Shown here: in pieces, positions 44,913 to 55,200 of the stretch
Layout of the letters: each line of letters starts with the position of its first letter
How positions within the stretch are numbered: the stretch's first letter is position 1
NCBI GenBank assembly: GCA_904501985.1
Contig: CAJGCT010000001.1
Location: forward strand, 18,994 to 82,993
Source: an uncultured Clostridia bacterium
GTDB lineage: Bacteria > Bacillota > Clostridia > Oscillospirales > CAG-272
Length of the DNA: 64,000 bases
Direction of reading: 5' to 3'
The notes under the pieces: model-generated
Databases searched by the model: none
What the model was told of the DNA's origin: nothing
What the model saw: only the letters and a program-made list of their open reading frames with translations
Translations under genes and position numbers: made by a program

Positions 44913-45496
44913 TTTGCACCTCCGTTTGCCGCAAAGACGGTGTGGTGTGCAGTAAGCGCGGTGTTTACCGCTTCAAGGATGGCGTTTGATGAGATGGTAG
45001 AGCCGGTGATTATGTCGATTCCGCCATTTAATGACTCAGCGCCCTTGCCAATATACTGCGAGAGGTATTCCTGATCTCCCGCACGGCTTCCAAGACCGGG
45101 GGTTTCCGAATGAGACACCAATTTAACGCCTGCAAGCGTGCCGTCGGCGTTTACACCTACCATTACAGTCATTGTGCCGCCAAATCCCAGAGGTTCAACC
45201 TGCGCCGCGTATCCAACGGCATTGCCGCTCTCTTTTACCACATAAAGCTCTGCTATTCCGCCAATGGGGGACTCGAAAAGCTCGCTTTCGATATTTCCCG
45301 AAAAGATTTCTGCAATAGCCGCCGCTTTTTCGGCACGGGCATTTTCCGCGATCCTGTCAACGGTGAGCGCGTTTACTCCCGAAAGCAGAATTGCGGTAAT
45401 TGTGCTTATGAGAAAAAGCTTAAACGTGATGCCGAGGATGGTTTTTACATCTCCGGTGTTTGCGGATGAAGATATTTCATTTTTTTGCTTTGCCAA
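44909..45496 (-). CDS. rnfG: Rnf complex subunit RnfG
   Basis: A 195-residue subunit with one N-terminal membrane helix and an outer FMN-binding domain. The site for covalent FMN is the Thr in DIITGSTISSNAI. TTG 45496 is chosen as start because GGAGG lies eight bases before it; it overlaps rnfD by 20 bases. A longer frame to 45550 lacks a ribosome binding site. Confidence 0.92.
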   Translation of the reverse strand: MAKQKNEISSSANTGDVKTILGITFKLFLISTITAILLSGVNALTVDRIAENARAEKAAAIAEIFSGNIESELFESPIGGIAELYVVKESGNAVGYAAQVEPLGFGGTMTVMVGVNADGTLAGVKLVSHSETPGLGSRAGDQEYLSQYIGKGAESLNGGIDIITGSTISSNAILEAVNTALTAHHTVFAANGGAK

Positions 45497-46574
45497 CCTT
45501 AGCACCTCCGAATCTTGTGGGTTTGGTGTAGCGGTCGAGATACCATACAAGAAGATTCATAATGAGTATCGCGAAGGAAACACCCTCGTTATAGCCTCCG
45601 AAGTATCGGATGAAAACGGTGAGCGCACCGCATCCTATACCGTATATAACACGTCCTTTATTAGTTATAGGTGAAGTTACATAGTCTGTTGCCATGAAAA
45701 TTGCACCGAGGAACAGTCCGCCCGAAAGAATCTCGTAAAGCGCAAAATCAAGGGTAGGCGTGCTTTGCGGGAAAATATAGGAGAGCAGGAATACTGTTCC
45801 TATGAATGACACGGGAATGTGCCATGTGATTACACGACGCACTAAGAGATATATAAATCCTGCGGTGAGCAGCAGAGCTGAGGTTTCACCGAGACATCCG
45901 CTCTCATAGCCGAGTGCGGCATTGAAAAGGGATGTGCTTGTGGGGAGAATACCGTTTTTCAGTGCAACAAGGGGCGTTGCGCTTGCCACTGCATCGGGGA
46001 CAGATATAGCTATGGGTGAAAGCTGTGCATCGGGGGACACAAAGGTGTTAAGATGTGCCGGCCATGCAAACAGGAATACACGTGCCGCGAGGGCAGGGTT
46101 TACAAAGTTTTTGCCAAGACCGCCGAAGAGCTGTTTCACCACGATTATTGCAAATACCGAGCCTACCGCAGGTATCCAGAGCGGTACGGATACAGGCATA
46201 TTCATACCGATAAGAAGTCCTGTAACCACTGCGGAAAAGTCAAGTACCGTAACCGGCTTTTTCATAAGCTTTTCCCATATAAACTCGGACAGCATGGCGA
46301 ATATTACGGCAATCGCCGTTACTGTGAGTGCACGCAGACCGAATATGTATATGCCGAAAATAAGCGCCGGAAGAAGCGCGATGCACACATCAAGCATTAT
46401 GGTGCGCGTTGTATCGGCGGCACGGATGTGCGGTGAGGGTGTTACCGTGAGAAGCTCGGGGACAAATGCATTTTTGTCTGTGTCCTCAGCAGCGGGAACA
46501 TTGTCAACCACTGCTGTGGGAGCGGCAGTATCGGCGGTTATATCACTTTGAATATTATTCTGTTCAGTCGTCAT
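45477..46574 (-). CDS. rnfD: Rnf complex subunit RnfD
   Basis: A 365-residue membrane subunit with about nine membrane segments. The FMN-carrying Thr is in DAVASATPLVALKNG. The N-terminal 45 residues form an unusual Ala/Thr/Asp-rich cytoplasmic extension before the standard TVTPSPHIRAADTTRTIM. It follows rnfC by 14 bp. Confidence 0.95.
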   Translation of the reverse strand: MTTEQNNIQSDITADTAAPTAVVDNVPAAEDTDKNAFVPELLTVTPSPHIRAADTTRTIMLDVCIALLPALIFGIYIFGLRALTVTAIAVIFAMLSEFIWEKLMKKPVTVLDFSAVVTGLLIGMNMPVSVPLWIPAVGSVFAIIVVKQLFGGLGKNFVNPALAARVFLFAWPAHLNTFVSPDAQLSPIAISVPDAVASATPLVALKNGILPTSTSLFNAALGYESGCLGETSALLLTAGFIYLLVRRVITWHIPVSFIGTVFLLSYIFPQSTPTLDFALYEILSGGLFLGAIFMATDYVTSPITNKGRVIYGIGCGALTVFIRYFGGYNEGVSFAILIMNLLVWYLDRYTKPTRFGGAKVGKAKK

Positions 46575-46588
46575 TTTCTGCCCCTCCT

Positions 46589-47938
46589 TTACTTGTTTTG
46601 GCTTTTTTCGCGTGCGATAAGCATTGCACGGCTGCGCTCAATTACCTTTATCTTGGTAGCGCGTATATACTGCGATATCGGAACGTGTGCAGGACAGCTG
46701 TAGGAGCAGCTTCCGCACTCAACACAGCTTGTAATATCGAACTGCTCTGCCATATCAAGCTTATCCTGCATAGAAAACATAGCAAGATAATTCGGCATAA
46801 GCTTCATGGGGCATCCGCGCACACAGCGTCCGCATCTTATGCAGGCTATAGGCTGCTCATAAGGGTGCTCGATATCCTCGGACAACGCCAAAATAGCGGA
46901 TGTGCCTTTGGTTACAGGGGAATCTATGTCCCACTGTGCAAAGCCCATCATAGGTCCGCCGTTTACGATCTTTTTCGGCTCGCGGGTAAGTCCGCCGCAG
47001 AAAGCGATAAGGTCGCGGTATGATGTTCCGATGGGAACAAGCACATTTTTGGGATTTTTGATGCAGTCGCCGTCAACGGTTACAATACGCTCTACAAGCG
47101 GCATACCGCTTACAAATGCGTTGTATATTGCGGCGCAGGTTTCGGCGTTGAAGATACAGCATCCCACATCAGCCGGAAGCTTGCCCATAGGTAGCTCCTT
47201 GCCTGTCAGTGCATAGATGATCTGACGCTCGTCACCCTGCGGATATTTGGTTTTAAGTACATGGATTTTTACAAGCTCGCTGTCCTCTGTAAGCTCTTTT
47301 AACATTCTTATTGCGTCGGACTTGTTGTCCTCAATTGCAATCTCGCCCTGTCTTATGCCGAAGGCTTTCAGAAGTATTTTGAGTCCGCCGATAACAGCAC
47401 CGGGATTTTCAAGGAGTAGACGGTGGTTTGCAGTTATAAAAGGTTCGCATTCAGCGCAGTTTACAATAATATGCTCAACCTTGCCAAGAGCCGAATTTAT
47501 CTTTGCATATGTAGGAAATGTGGCACCGCCCATACCTGAGATTCCGGCATTTCTGACGATCTCAACGATCTCCTCTGTTGTGGTATCTGCAAGCGTTTTG
47601 CCCCACGGTGCAATATCCGGGTGGACCTCCATGCGTCCGTCGTTTTCTATTACTATGTTGCGTATTCTTGCTCCTGTGGCTGTGCTGCGCTCGTCAATTC
47701 TTATAACCTTGCCCGAAATGCTTGAGTGCACAGGGCATCCGAGACCTGCTTCAACCTCGCCGATACGCTGTCCGCGAAGCACCGTGTCGCCAACACCCAC
47801 ACAAGGCTCTGCGTGGATACCTATATGCTGTGACATAGGTATTGATACCAAAGCCGGCGGTGTCATCGCTTCAACGACGCATCCGCGTGTATTTTTATGT
47901 TCTTCAACATGAATACCGCCATTAAAGGTTAATGCCAA
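46589..47938 (-). CDS. rnfC: Rnf complex subunit RnfC
   Basis: The peripheral subunit that exchanges electrons with NAD+. It has the FMN/NADH-binding region (GAEC-like IVNCAECEPFITANHRLL and PQGDERQIIYALTGKE) and two C-terminal clusters (CIRCGRCVRGCP and CVECGSCSYSCP). TTG 47938 is preferred as start because AGAGGTG lies six bases before it and it gives the usual N-terminus ALTFNGGIHV; ATG 47959 is the alternative. It is the first gene of the operon. Confidence 0.95.
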   Translation of the reverse strand: MALTFNGGIHVEEHKNTRGCVVEAMTPPALVSIPMSQHIGIHAEPCVGVGDTVLRGQRIGEVEAGLGCPVHSSISGKVIRIDERSTATGARIRNIVIENDGRMEVHPDIAPWGKTLADTTTEEIVEIVRNAGISGMGGATFPTYAKINSALGKVEHIIVNCAECEPFITANHRLLLENPGAVIGGLKILLKAFGIRQGEIAIEDNKSDAIRMLKELTEDSELVKIHVLKTKYPQGDERQIIYALTGKELPMGKLPADVGCCIFNAETCAAIYNAFVSGMPLVERIVTVDGDCIKNPKNVLVPIGTSYRDLIAFCGGLTREPKKIVNGGPMMGFAQWDIDSPVTKGTSAILALSEDIEHPYEQPIACIRCGRCVRGCPMKLMPNYLAMFSMQDKLDMAEQFDITSCVECGSCSYSCPAHVPISQYIRATKIKVIERSRAMLIAREKSQNK

Positions 47939-47986
47939 ATGAGTCACCTCTTTGCTCATGAAATGATAAAATAATCGTATAATTAC

Positions 47987-48015
47987 ATTATACTACATTT
48001 CAGGCAATAAAACAA
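47987..48015 (-). promoter_or_regulatory. rnf operon promoter
   Basis: On the minus strand TTGTTT (48010-48015), 17 bp, TATAAT (47987-47992). It lies about 50 bp before rnfC. Confidence 0.7.
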
Positions 48016-48114
48016 GAGCAAAAATGACGAAATTCACAAAAATATTTGCTTCAAACTATGATTTTATGCAAATTGTCAACAAAATAACAAGCCTGATATT
48101 TGTTTGACAAACAT

Positions 48115-48849
48115 TTAAATGGGAATGGCGGTAAAAAGCGGCATGAGAATAACAGTAATAATTCCGCAAACGGCAATGGACAGACCGCTCATGGCTTCCT
48201 CTATTTCTCCGAATTCCCGCGCACGGGATGTGCCGATGGCGTGCGCCGCCGTACCGCAGGCGACTCCCACTGCAACCGGATGCTTGATGCGAAACAGCCG
48301 CACAACGCCCGATGCGATTATATTTCCCACAATACCTGTTAGAACGATTACAGCAACGGTTACGGGGACGATTCCGCCAAACTCTTCGGAAACGCCCATG
48401 CCTATGGCGGTGGTAATTGATTTCGGAAGGAGCGTTACATATTGCTCGCGGCTGAGACTGAAAATGCGGCTGATAGCAAATACGCTTCCCATGCTGACTA
48501 CCGCACCCGATGCTATGCCGCCCAGTATTGCCAGCGGATATTTCTTTAGATAGGAGAGCTTTTCGTAAAGCGGTATTGCAAGGCATACGGTTGTTGGGGT
48601 GAGCATTACCTGAAACAGTGCCGCACCCGTACCGTCATATTTGCCGTCGGCGGTAAGTCTTCCGTATATGAATATATCGGGGTCAATTCCGGCGGCAATG
48701 AGAAAAACGATTATTACCGTGCAGGATACGAGAAGGGGATTTAATATCGCAAGCCGGAACTTTTTTTGAAGCTTCAGGGCTATAAGGAAAATGACGGCGG
48801 TTAAAAAAGCACCGAAAAATGGTGTATTTGAAGCTATATTATTTAGCAT
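48115..48849 (-). CDS. lrgB: LrgB family membrane protein
   Basis: A 244-residue polytopic membrane protein of the CidB/LrgB family, with KSITTAIGMGVSEEFGGI and GVACGTAAHAIGTSRA. Together with LrgA it is linked to murein hydrolase control and to export of overflow metabolites such as pyruvate. It overlaps lrgA by 11 bases. Its 3' end at 48115 is not followed by a clear terminator. Confidence 0.93.
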   Translation of the reverse strand: MLNNIASNTPFFGAFLTAVIFLIALKLQKKFRLAILNPLLVSCTVIIVFLIAAGIDPDIFIYGRLTADGKYDGTGAALFQVMLTPTTVCLAIPLYEKLSYLKKYPLAILGGIASGAVVSMGSVFAISRIFSLSREQYVTLLPKSITTAIGMGVSEEFGGIVPVTVAVIVLTGIVGNIIASGVVRLFRIKHPVAVGVACGTAAHAIGTSRAREFGEIEEAMSGLSIAVCGIITVILMPLFTAIPI

Positions 48850-49213
48850 TATCCGCTTGCTCCTTCTTACTTTGGAATTTTATAAGCGCGTCCGTCACGC
48901 ATCCGCTTACTGCCATTACAACAAAGGTAGACAGCGTAGCCGTTATCAGAATCGGTACAATAAATTCTGCGCAGGCATCGAATTTCTCAATAAGTCCCAC
49001 GCCGGGGGCTACGAACATTATTGGCATAAGCGAAAGGAGCAGATCGCCGGTTTTTTTGACCTGAGACAGCTTTATTACTCCTGTAAGCAGCAGAATAAAC
49101 ATAATTGTAAGACCGTATATGCTTCCGGGGATTGGCAGGGGAAGAAGGTGTCCAAGAAGTTCGCCGAGAAAGGATACGGCGAGGATAAGCGTGATTTGTG
49201 ACAGGTATTTCAT
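48839..49213 (-). CDS. lrgA: CidA/LrgA family holin-like protein
   Basis: A 124-residue protein with four membrane segments and the family block GELLGHLLPLPIPGSIYGL followed by LMPIMFVAPGVGLIE. It resembles phage holins and works with LrgB. It is the first gene of the pair and is divergent from nrdD. Confidence 0.92.
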   Translation of the reverse strand: MKYLSQITLILAVSFLGELLGHLLPLPIPGSIYGLTIMFILLLTGVIKLSQVKKTGDLLLSLMPIMFVAPGVGLIEKFDACAEFIVPILITATLSTFVVMAVSGCVTDALIKFQSKKEQADNAK

Positions 49214-49417
49214 GGCTTTTATATCTCCGTTTGTGTGTTTTTATGGACAGTGTATATAGTTTACCATTTTATTATGTATATGTCAATAATAAGCGGTGTT
49301 TCGGGAAGAAATCCTCATATGAGAAAGCCACAAAGCCATCAATTGGTTTAAAGTGCACCAAAATGGTCGTGTTTCTTTGTATACAACGCCAAAAAATAAA
49401 TAATATTGACTGCGCTA

Positions 49418-49473
49418 TTGACAAGAACCACAATATATGGTATCATTTAAGAACAACGCATACTATATATAGT
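49418..49473 (+). promoter_or_regulatory. nrdDG promoter with two NrdR boxes
   Basis: TTGACA (49418-49423), 17 bp, TATCAT (49441-49446). Two NrdR-box-like palindromes, ACAATATATGGT (49430-49441) and ACTATATATAGT (49462-49473), are exactly 32 bp apart, three helical turns, as is usual for NrdR. One sits in the promoter spacer and the other just after the -10, so binding would repress. The rest of 49214-49548 holds no gene that I can see. Confidence 0.8.
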
Positions 49474-49548
49474 GGTTTAACTATTAAAAATACAAAATGT
49501 GCGATATGGACGATTTCTATAAAATACGGTAATTCAGGAGATGGAAAA

Positions 49549-51723
49549 ATGAAGATAATTAAAAGAAACGGCTCAGAAGCAGAGTTTGACAAGCAAAAAA
49601 TTGCGGTTGCCATAAGCAAGGCAAACAACGCGGTGGAGGAAAGCTGCCGCATAACGCCGCTTCAGATCGATCGGATAGTGGAAAGTGTGGTTATATCCTG
49701 CGAAACACTTGGAAGATCTCCCGGAGTTGAAGAAGTTCAGGATATGGTAGAGCATCAGCTCATGGCGCACGGCGCGTTTGAGCTTGCGAAGATATATATA
49801 ACCTATCGCTATACCAGAAGCCTTGTCCGTCAGTCCAATACAACGGACGACAAGATACTTTCGCTTATTGAGTGCAACAACGAGGAAGCAAAGCAGGAAA
49901 ATTCCAACAAGAATCCTGTGATAAATTCCACACAGCGCGATTATATGGCAGGCGAGGTGTCCCGCGATATAACAAACCGCATTCTTCTTCCCGAGGATAT
50001 TGTAAAGGCTCACAACGAGGGTATTATTCATTTCCACGATTCGGATTACTTTGCTCAGCATATGCACAACTGCGATCTCGTGAATCTTGAGGATATGCTG
50101 CAGAACGGAACTGTTATTACAGGCACCTTGATCGAGCGTCCCCACAGCTTTTCCACCGCCTGCAATATCGCAACGCAGATAATCGCGCAGGTGGCATCCA
50201 ATCAGTATGGCGGACAGTCCATTTCGCGTACTCACCTTGCACCGTTTGTGGCGGTGAGCCGTGAGAAGATCACGCGGGATGTGAAGAACGAGATGACGGA
50301 TATCGGCACAGAGCTGTCGGAGGATAAGATAAGCGAGCTTGTTGAGCGCAGACTGCGCGAGGAGATACGCCGCGGTGTGCAGACTATACAGTATCAGGTG
50401 GTAACGCTTCTTACAACCAACGGACAGGCACCCTTTGTTACTGTGTTCATGTATCTTAACGAGGCAAAGAGTGAGCAGGAGAAGCGTGACCTTGCGCTTA
50501 TTATAGAGGAAGTGCTTGAACAACGCTTGCAGGGCGTTAAAAACGAGAAGGGTGTTTGGGTAACGCCTGCCTTCCCGAAGCTTGTGTATGTGCTTGAAGA
50601 GGATAATATTAACGAAGGTGCTCCTTACTATTATCTCACAAAGCTTGCGGCGAAATGTACCGCAAAGCGCATGGTGCCGGACTATATTTCGGAAAAGAAG
50701 ATGCTTGAGCTGAAAATCGACAAAAACGGTGAGGGTCACTGCTACACCTGCATGGGCTGCCGCAGCTTCTTAACTCCGTATGTTGACGAAAACGGTCAGC
50801 CGAAATATTACGGCAGATTCAATCAGGGCGTTGTGACTCTAAATCTTGTAGATATCGCGCTGTCCTCCGAAAAAGACCGTGACGCGTTCTACAAGATATT
50901 CGATGAGCGTCTTGAGCTTTGTCACCGTGCGCTCATGTGCCGTCATAACCGTCTCAAAGGCACACTTTCCGATGCCGCGCCAATACTTTGGCAGTACGGT
51001 GCTCTGGCACGTCTTGAAAAGGGCGAAACTATCGACAAACTGCTTTACGGCGGATATTCAACCATATCCCTCGGTTATGCGGGACTTTATGAGTGTGTGC
51101 GCTATATGACGGGCAAATCTCATACCGACCCCGAAGCAACTCCATTTGCTCTTGAGGTGATGGAATATCTTAACGCCGCCTGCCGCCGCTGGAAAGCCGA
51201 GCATAATATCGACTTCTCATTGTACGGCACTCCCCTTGAATCCACAACCTACAAATTTGCAAAATGTCTCCAGCGCCGTTTCGGAATCATCAAGGGCGTT
51301 ACTGACAAGTCATATGTAACAAACTCCTATCACGTTCATGTTACCGAGGAGATAAACGCTTTTGATAAGCTTATATTTGAAGCGAAGTTCCAGGCTCTTT
51401 CTCCCGGTGGTGCTATCAGCTATGTTGAAGTGCCCAATATGCAGAACAATCTGGAAGCTGTTATGCAGGTCATCCGCTGTATCTACGACAATATCATGTA
51501 CGCGGAGCTTAACACCAAGAGCGATTACTGCCAGGTGTGCGGATTCGACGGTGAGATCGAAATAAAGGAGACTGACGGCAAGCTTGTTTGGACCTGTCCT
51601 CAGTGCGGCAATAACGATCAGGACAAAATGAATGTTGCGCGTCGCACCTGCGGTTATATCGGTACGCAGTATTGGAATCAGGGACGCACACAGGAAATAA
51701 AGGAAAGGGTACTTCATCTGTAA
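49549..51723 (+). CDS. nrdD: Anaerobic ribonucleoside-triphosphate reductase
   Basis: Class III ribonucleotide reductase that makes deoxynucleotides using a glycyl radical. The 724 residues begin with an ATP-cone (KIIKRNGSEAEFDKQKI), then the catalytic domain (HFHDSDYFAQHMHNCDLVN). The C-terminal zinc site is CQVCGFDG with CPQCGNN, and the radical glycine is in RTCGYIGTQYW. AGGAG precedes ATG 49549; an open frame upstream to 49198 lacks start signals and would cross the promoter. Confidence 0.96.
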   Translation: MKIIKRNGSEAEFDKQKIAVAISKANNAVEESCRITPLQIDRIVESVVISCETLGRSPGVEEVQDMVEHQLMAHGAFELAKIYITYRYTRSLVRQSNTTDDKILSLIECNNEEAKQENSNKNPVINSTQRDYMAGEVSRDITNRILLPEDIVKAHNEGIIHFHDSDYFAQHMHNCDLVNLEDMLQNGTVITGTLIERPHSFSTACNIATQIIAQVASNQYGGQSISRTHLAPFVAVSREKITRDVKNEMTDIGTELSEDKISELVERRLREEIRRGVQTIQYQVVTLLTTNGQAPFVTVFMYLNEAKSEQEKRDLALIIEEVLEQRLQGVKNEKGVWVTPAFPKLVYVLEEDNINEGAPYYYLTKLAAKCTAKRMVPDYISEKKMLELKIDKNGEGHCYTCMGCRSFLTPYVDENGQPKYYGRFNQGVVTLNLVDIALSSEKDRDAFYKIFDERLELCHRALMCRHNRLKGTLSDAAPILWQYGALARLEKGETIDKLLYGGYSTISLGYAGLYECVRYMTGKSHTDPEATPFALEVMEYLNAACRRWKAEHNIDFSLYGTPLESTTYKFAKCLQRRFGIIKGVTDKSYVTNSYHVHVTEEINAFDKLIFEAKFQALSPGGAISYVEVPNMQNNLEAVMQVIRCIYDNIMYAELNTKSDYCQVCGFDGEIEIKETDGKLVWTCPQCGNNDQDKMNVARRTCGYIGTQYWNQGRTQEIKERVLHL

Positions 51724-51726
51724 GCC

Positions 51727-52248
51727 ATGTATTACGGAAATATAAAAAACTGCGACGTGGCAAACGGTGTTGGAGTGCGCGTCACATTGTTTGTGTCGGG
51801 ATGCACCAACAGGTGTGAGCATTGCTTTCAGCCGGAGACGTGGGATTTTTCCTTCGGTGAGGAATTTACCAGTACAGTGGAGGACAAAATCCTCGATATG
51901 CTGAAGCCGACGTATATAAACGGGCTTACGGTGCTTGGCGGTGAACCCTTTGAGCCGCAGAATCAGCGTGCGCTTCTGCCGTTTCTCAGGCGTGTGCGTG
52001 AGGCGTATCCGGAGAAGGATATATGGGTATTTTCCGGCTTTACATATGAGGAGCTTCGACGTGACGGCTCACATCCGAGATGCGAGGCGACGGACGAAAT
52101 ACTCTCGCTTATTGATGTGTTGGTGGACGGACGGTATGTGCACGAAAAGCGCAATCTTATGCTGAAATTCCGCGGATCGTCCAATCAGCGTATAATTGAT
52201 ATGAATGCCACACGTTCAGAGGGGCGGATCGTTTTGTGGGACGAATAA
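51727..52248 (+). CDS. nrdG: Anaerobic ribonucleotide reductase activating protein
   Basis: Radical SAM activase that generates the glycyl radical of NrdD. The 173 residues carry the motif CTNRCEHCFQPETW (CxxxCxxC) and VLGGEPFEPQN. It starts four bases after the nrdD stop, so the two genes form one operon. Confidence 0.95.
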   Translation: MYYGNIKNCDVANGVGVRVTLFVSGCTNRCEHCFQPETWDFSFGEEFTSTVEDKILDMLKPTYINGLTVLGGEPFEPQNQRALLPFLRRVREAYPEKDIWVFSGFTYEELRRDGSHPRCEATDEILSLIDVLVDGRYVHEKRNLMLKFRGSSNQRIIDMNATRSEGRIVLWDE

Positions 52249-52255
52249 TAAAAGT

Positions 52256-52283
52256 AACCGGCAGGAGCTTGCTCCTGCCGGTT
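52256..52283. terminator. Bidirectional terminator
   Basis: AACCGGCAGGAGC pairs perfectly with GCTCCTGCCGGTT around a two-base loop, between nrdG and the convergent carB-dapF gene. Confidence 0.88.
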
Positions 52284-52299
52284 TCACTATTGCAAAATC

Positions 52300-55200
52300 T
52301 TAAAGTACAACCTTGCCTTCGTAAATCTTGGTGGCATCGCCTGAGAGGTATACCGCTTCATCGGTGTAGCGGATCTTTAGATCGCCGCCCTTTAATTTAA
52401 CGGTAATTTCCTCATTCTTGGGGCAGTAGCCGTTTTCAACCGCCGCCACTACAGCCGCGCAGGCACCGCTTCCGCAGGCGAAGGTTTCACCGGAGCCGCG
52501 CTCCCATACACGCATCTTAAGTGTGTGAGAGTTCAGCACCTTAACAAATTCGGTGTTCACACGCTCGGGGAACAGCGGATCGTTTTCAAACTTCGGACCA
52601 AGCTCCTGCAGATTAAGATTGTCAAGCACATCTTCAAATTCGTCGTTGAATACAACGCAGTGAGGATTGCCCATAGACACGCAGGTGATACGGTAACGGT
52701 CGCCGGCAACCTGGGTAGGAACGCCGATCACGTTTCGAAGAGCCATCTTCACGGGGATAAGGGACGGATTAAGCTCTGCCTTGCCCATGTTAACGGTAAC
52801 GGTGCTGACCTCGCCGCTGACCTTTTCGAATGTGGTCTCACGGATTCCGCTCAGCGTTTCGATAGTAACGGTCTCGCCGTTTGCCATCTTGTTGTCTACC
52901 ATATACTTTACAATGCAGCGTGCCGCATTGCCGCACATCTTGCCCTCTGTACCGTCAAGGTTGAACATACGCATCTTAACGTCAGCCACGTCAGACGGAT
53001 ACATCAGCACTACTCCGTCGCCGCCGATGCCGAAGTGACGGTCTGCAAGGCGGATGGAAAGTCCCTCGGGGTTGTCGATCTTCTGATTGAAGCAGTTGAA
53101 GTAGATATAGTCGTTTCCGCAGGCTTCCATCTTTGTAAACTCAAGAGTTGCCTTGGAATCGCGCATATCGTTGATATCAACAAGCTCGGTGCAGCTCTGG
53201 GAATAACGGCTCTTAAGGCAGTCTGCAACCGCATTTGCCGTATCTATAGAGGTAAGGCAGGGAATTGCACGCTCAACCGTCTTGCGGCGTATCTTAACGC
53301 TGTCACGGGTAGGAATACGGCCTTTTGCGGATGTGGAGATAACATAGTCGATACGTCCGGATTCGATAAGCTTAAGAGTGTTGTTTTCGCCCTCGTGAAT
53401 CTTATCTACGGTCTTGACCTTCATTCCGTAGTCTGCAATTACTTCTGCAGTACCGCGTGTTGCGTAAAGCTCAAAGCCAAGGTCGTAGAAGCGCTTTGCG
53501 GTTTCGCCGATCTCGGACTTGTCGGAATCGCGGACGGTTATAAATATGCCGCCCTGCTTCTTCAGCTTGTAGCCTGCCGCAACAAGGCCCTTGAACAGTG
53601 CTTCCTCGCGTGTGCTTGCAAGACCCAGAACCTCACCTGTGGATTTCATTTCTGGACCCAGGTGGTTGTCAACGTTCATCAGCTTTTCAAAGGAGAATAC
53701 AGGCACCTTTACAGCAACATAAGGAGATGTCTTGTAAAGTCCTGTGCCGTAGCCCATATCCTTAAGCTTTTCGCCAAGCATACAGCGTGTGGCAAGGTCT
53801 ACCATGGGTACACCTGTAACCTTGCTGATATAGGGAATTGTACGGGAAGAACGGGGGTTGACCTCGATAACATACAGCCTGTGGTCCTGATTGCTTATAA
53901 GGTACTGTATGTTTACAAGACCCATTATCTTAAGAGATGTGGAAAGGTTCTTTGTTACCTCGATGATCTCCTCGCGGAGCTTATCGGTGATGTTCCATGC
54001 CGGATATACTGCAATAGAGTCGCCGGAGTGGATACCGGTACGCTCAACGTGCTCCATGATACCGGGGATAAGGATATCGTCACCGTCGCAGATAGCGTCA
54101 ACCTCAAGCTCGATACCCATGAGGTATTTGTCTATAAGAACGGGGTTTTCGATATTGTTTGCAAGGATTATCTTCATGTATTCCTTGATATCGTCCTCGG
54201 TAAAGGCGATAATCATATTCTGACCGCCGAGAACGTATGAGGGACGCATGAGAACGGGATATCCTATACGGGAAGCAACGGTAAGTGCTTCCTCTGTTGT
54301 CATTACGGTGAAGCCCTCGGGACGTGCTACGTGATTTGCTTCAAGAAGTGCATCAAAGCGTTCTCTGTCCTCTGCCGCGTCGATTGAATCGGCGGAAGTG
54401 CCGAGGATGTTTACGCCGTGCTCGGACATGAACTTTGTGAGCTTAATAGCGGTTTGACCGCCGAATGCTACTACAACGCCGTAAGGCTTCTCGGTTTCGA
54501 TGATGTTCATTACATCCTCGGGAGTAAGCGGCTCGAAGTAGAGTCTGTCGGCAGTGTCAAAGTCAGTGGAAACGGTTTCGGGGTTGTTGTTTACGATAAC
54601 AACATCGTAGCCTGCCTGCTTCAGCGACCATACGCAGTGTACGGATGCGTAGTCAAACTCGATACCCTGACCGATTCTGATAGGACCTGAACCGAAAACG
54701 ATTACGGTCTTCTTTGAGGGGTCTTTCTTCTTCTCAATAAACTCTGCCGCTTCGTTTTCGTCGTCGTAGGTGGAGTAGAAGTAGGGGGTGTTTGCGGAGA
54801 ATTCTGCCGCGCAGGTGTCAACCACCTTATAAACGGCACTCTTGTGCATACCCTCGGGAAGTGCCTTTCCGCAGTATTCCTCAATAAGCTTGTCGGGGAA
54901 GCCCATTACTTTAGCTTCATGGTAAAGCTCCTTTGTCAGAGCTTCATCTTTAAGGCTGTGCTCCATTTTGATGAGATTGAGGAATTTATTTAAGAACCAT
55001 TCGTCGATCATGGTGATCTCATGGATCTTATCGACGGTAGTTCCGCGGCGAAGTGCCTCGTAAACGATAAACAGACGCTCATCGTCCACGTTGTAAAGTC
55101 TTGACGCTACATCCTCATCGGACAGCTCGCGGTATTTCTTGTGCGAGAGGCAGTTCATGCCGATCTCAACACCGCGTACCGCTTTCATTATAGCCTGCTC

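Noticed and set aside
49198..49548. N-terminal extension of nrdD by 117 codons
   Set aside because: It would cross the nrdD promoter and NrdR boxes; ATG 49549 has AGGAG and gives the normal NrdD N-terminus.
52525..54240. 571-codon plus-strand open frame opposite carB-dapF
   Set aside because: It mirrors a strongly coding gene and has Cys/Val/Leu-rich low-information sequence with no family motif or start signal.
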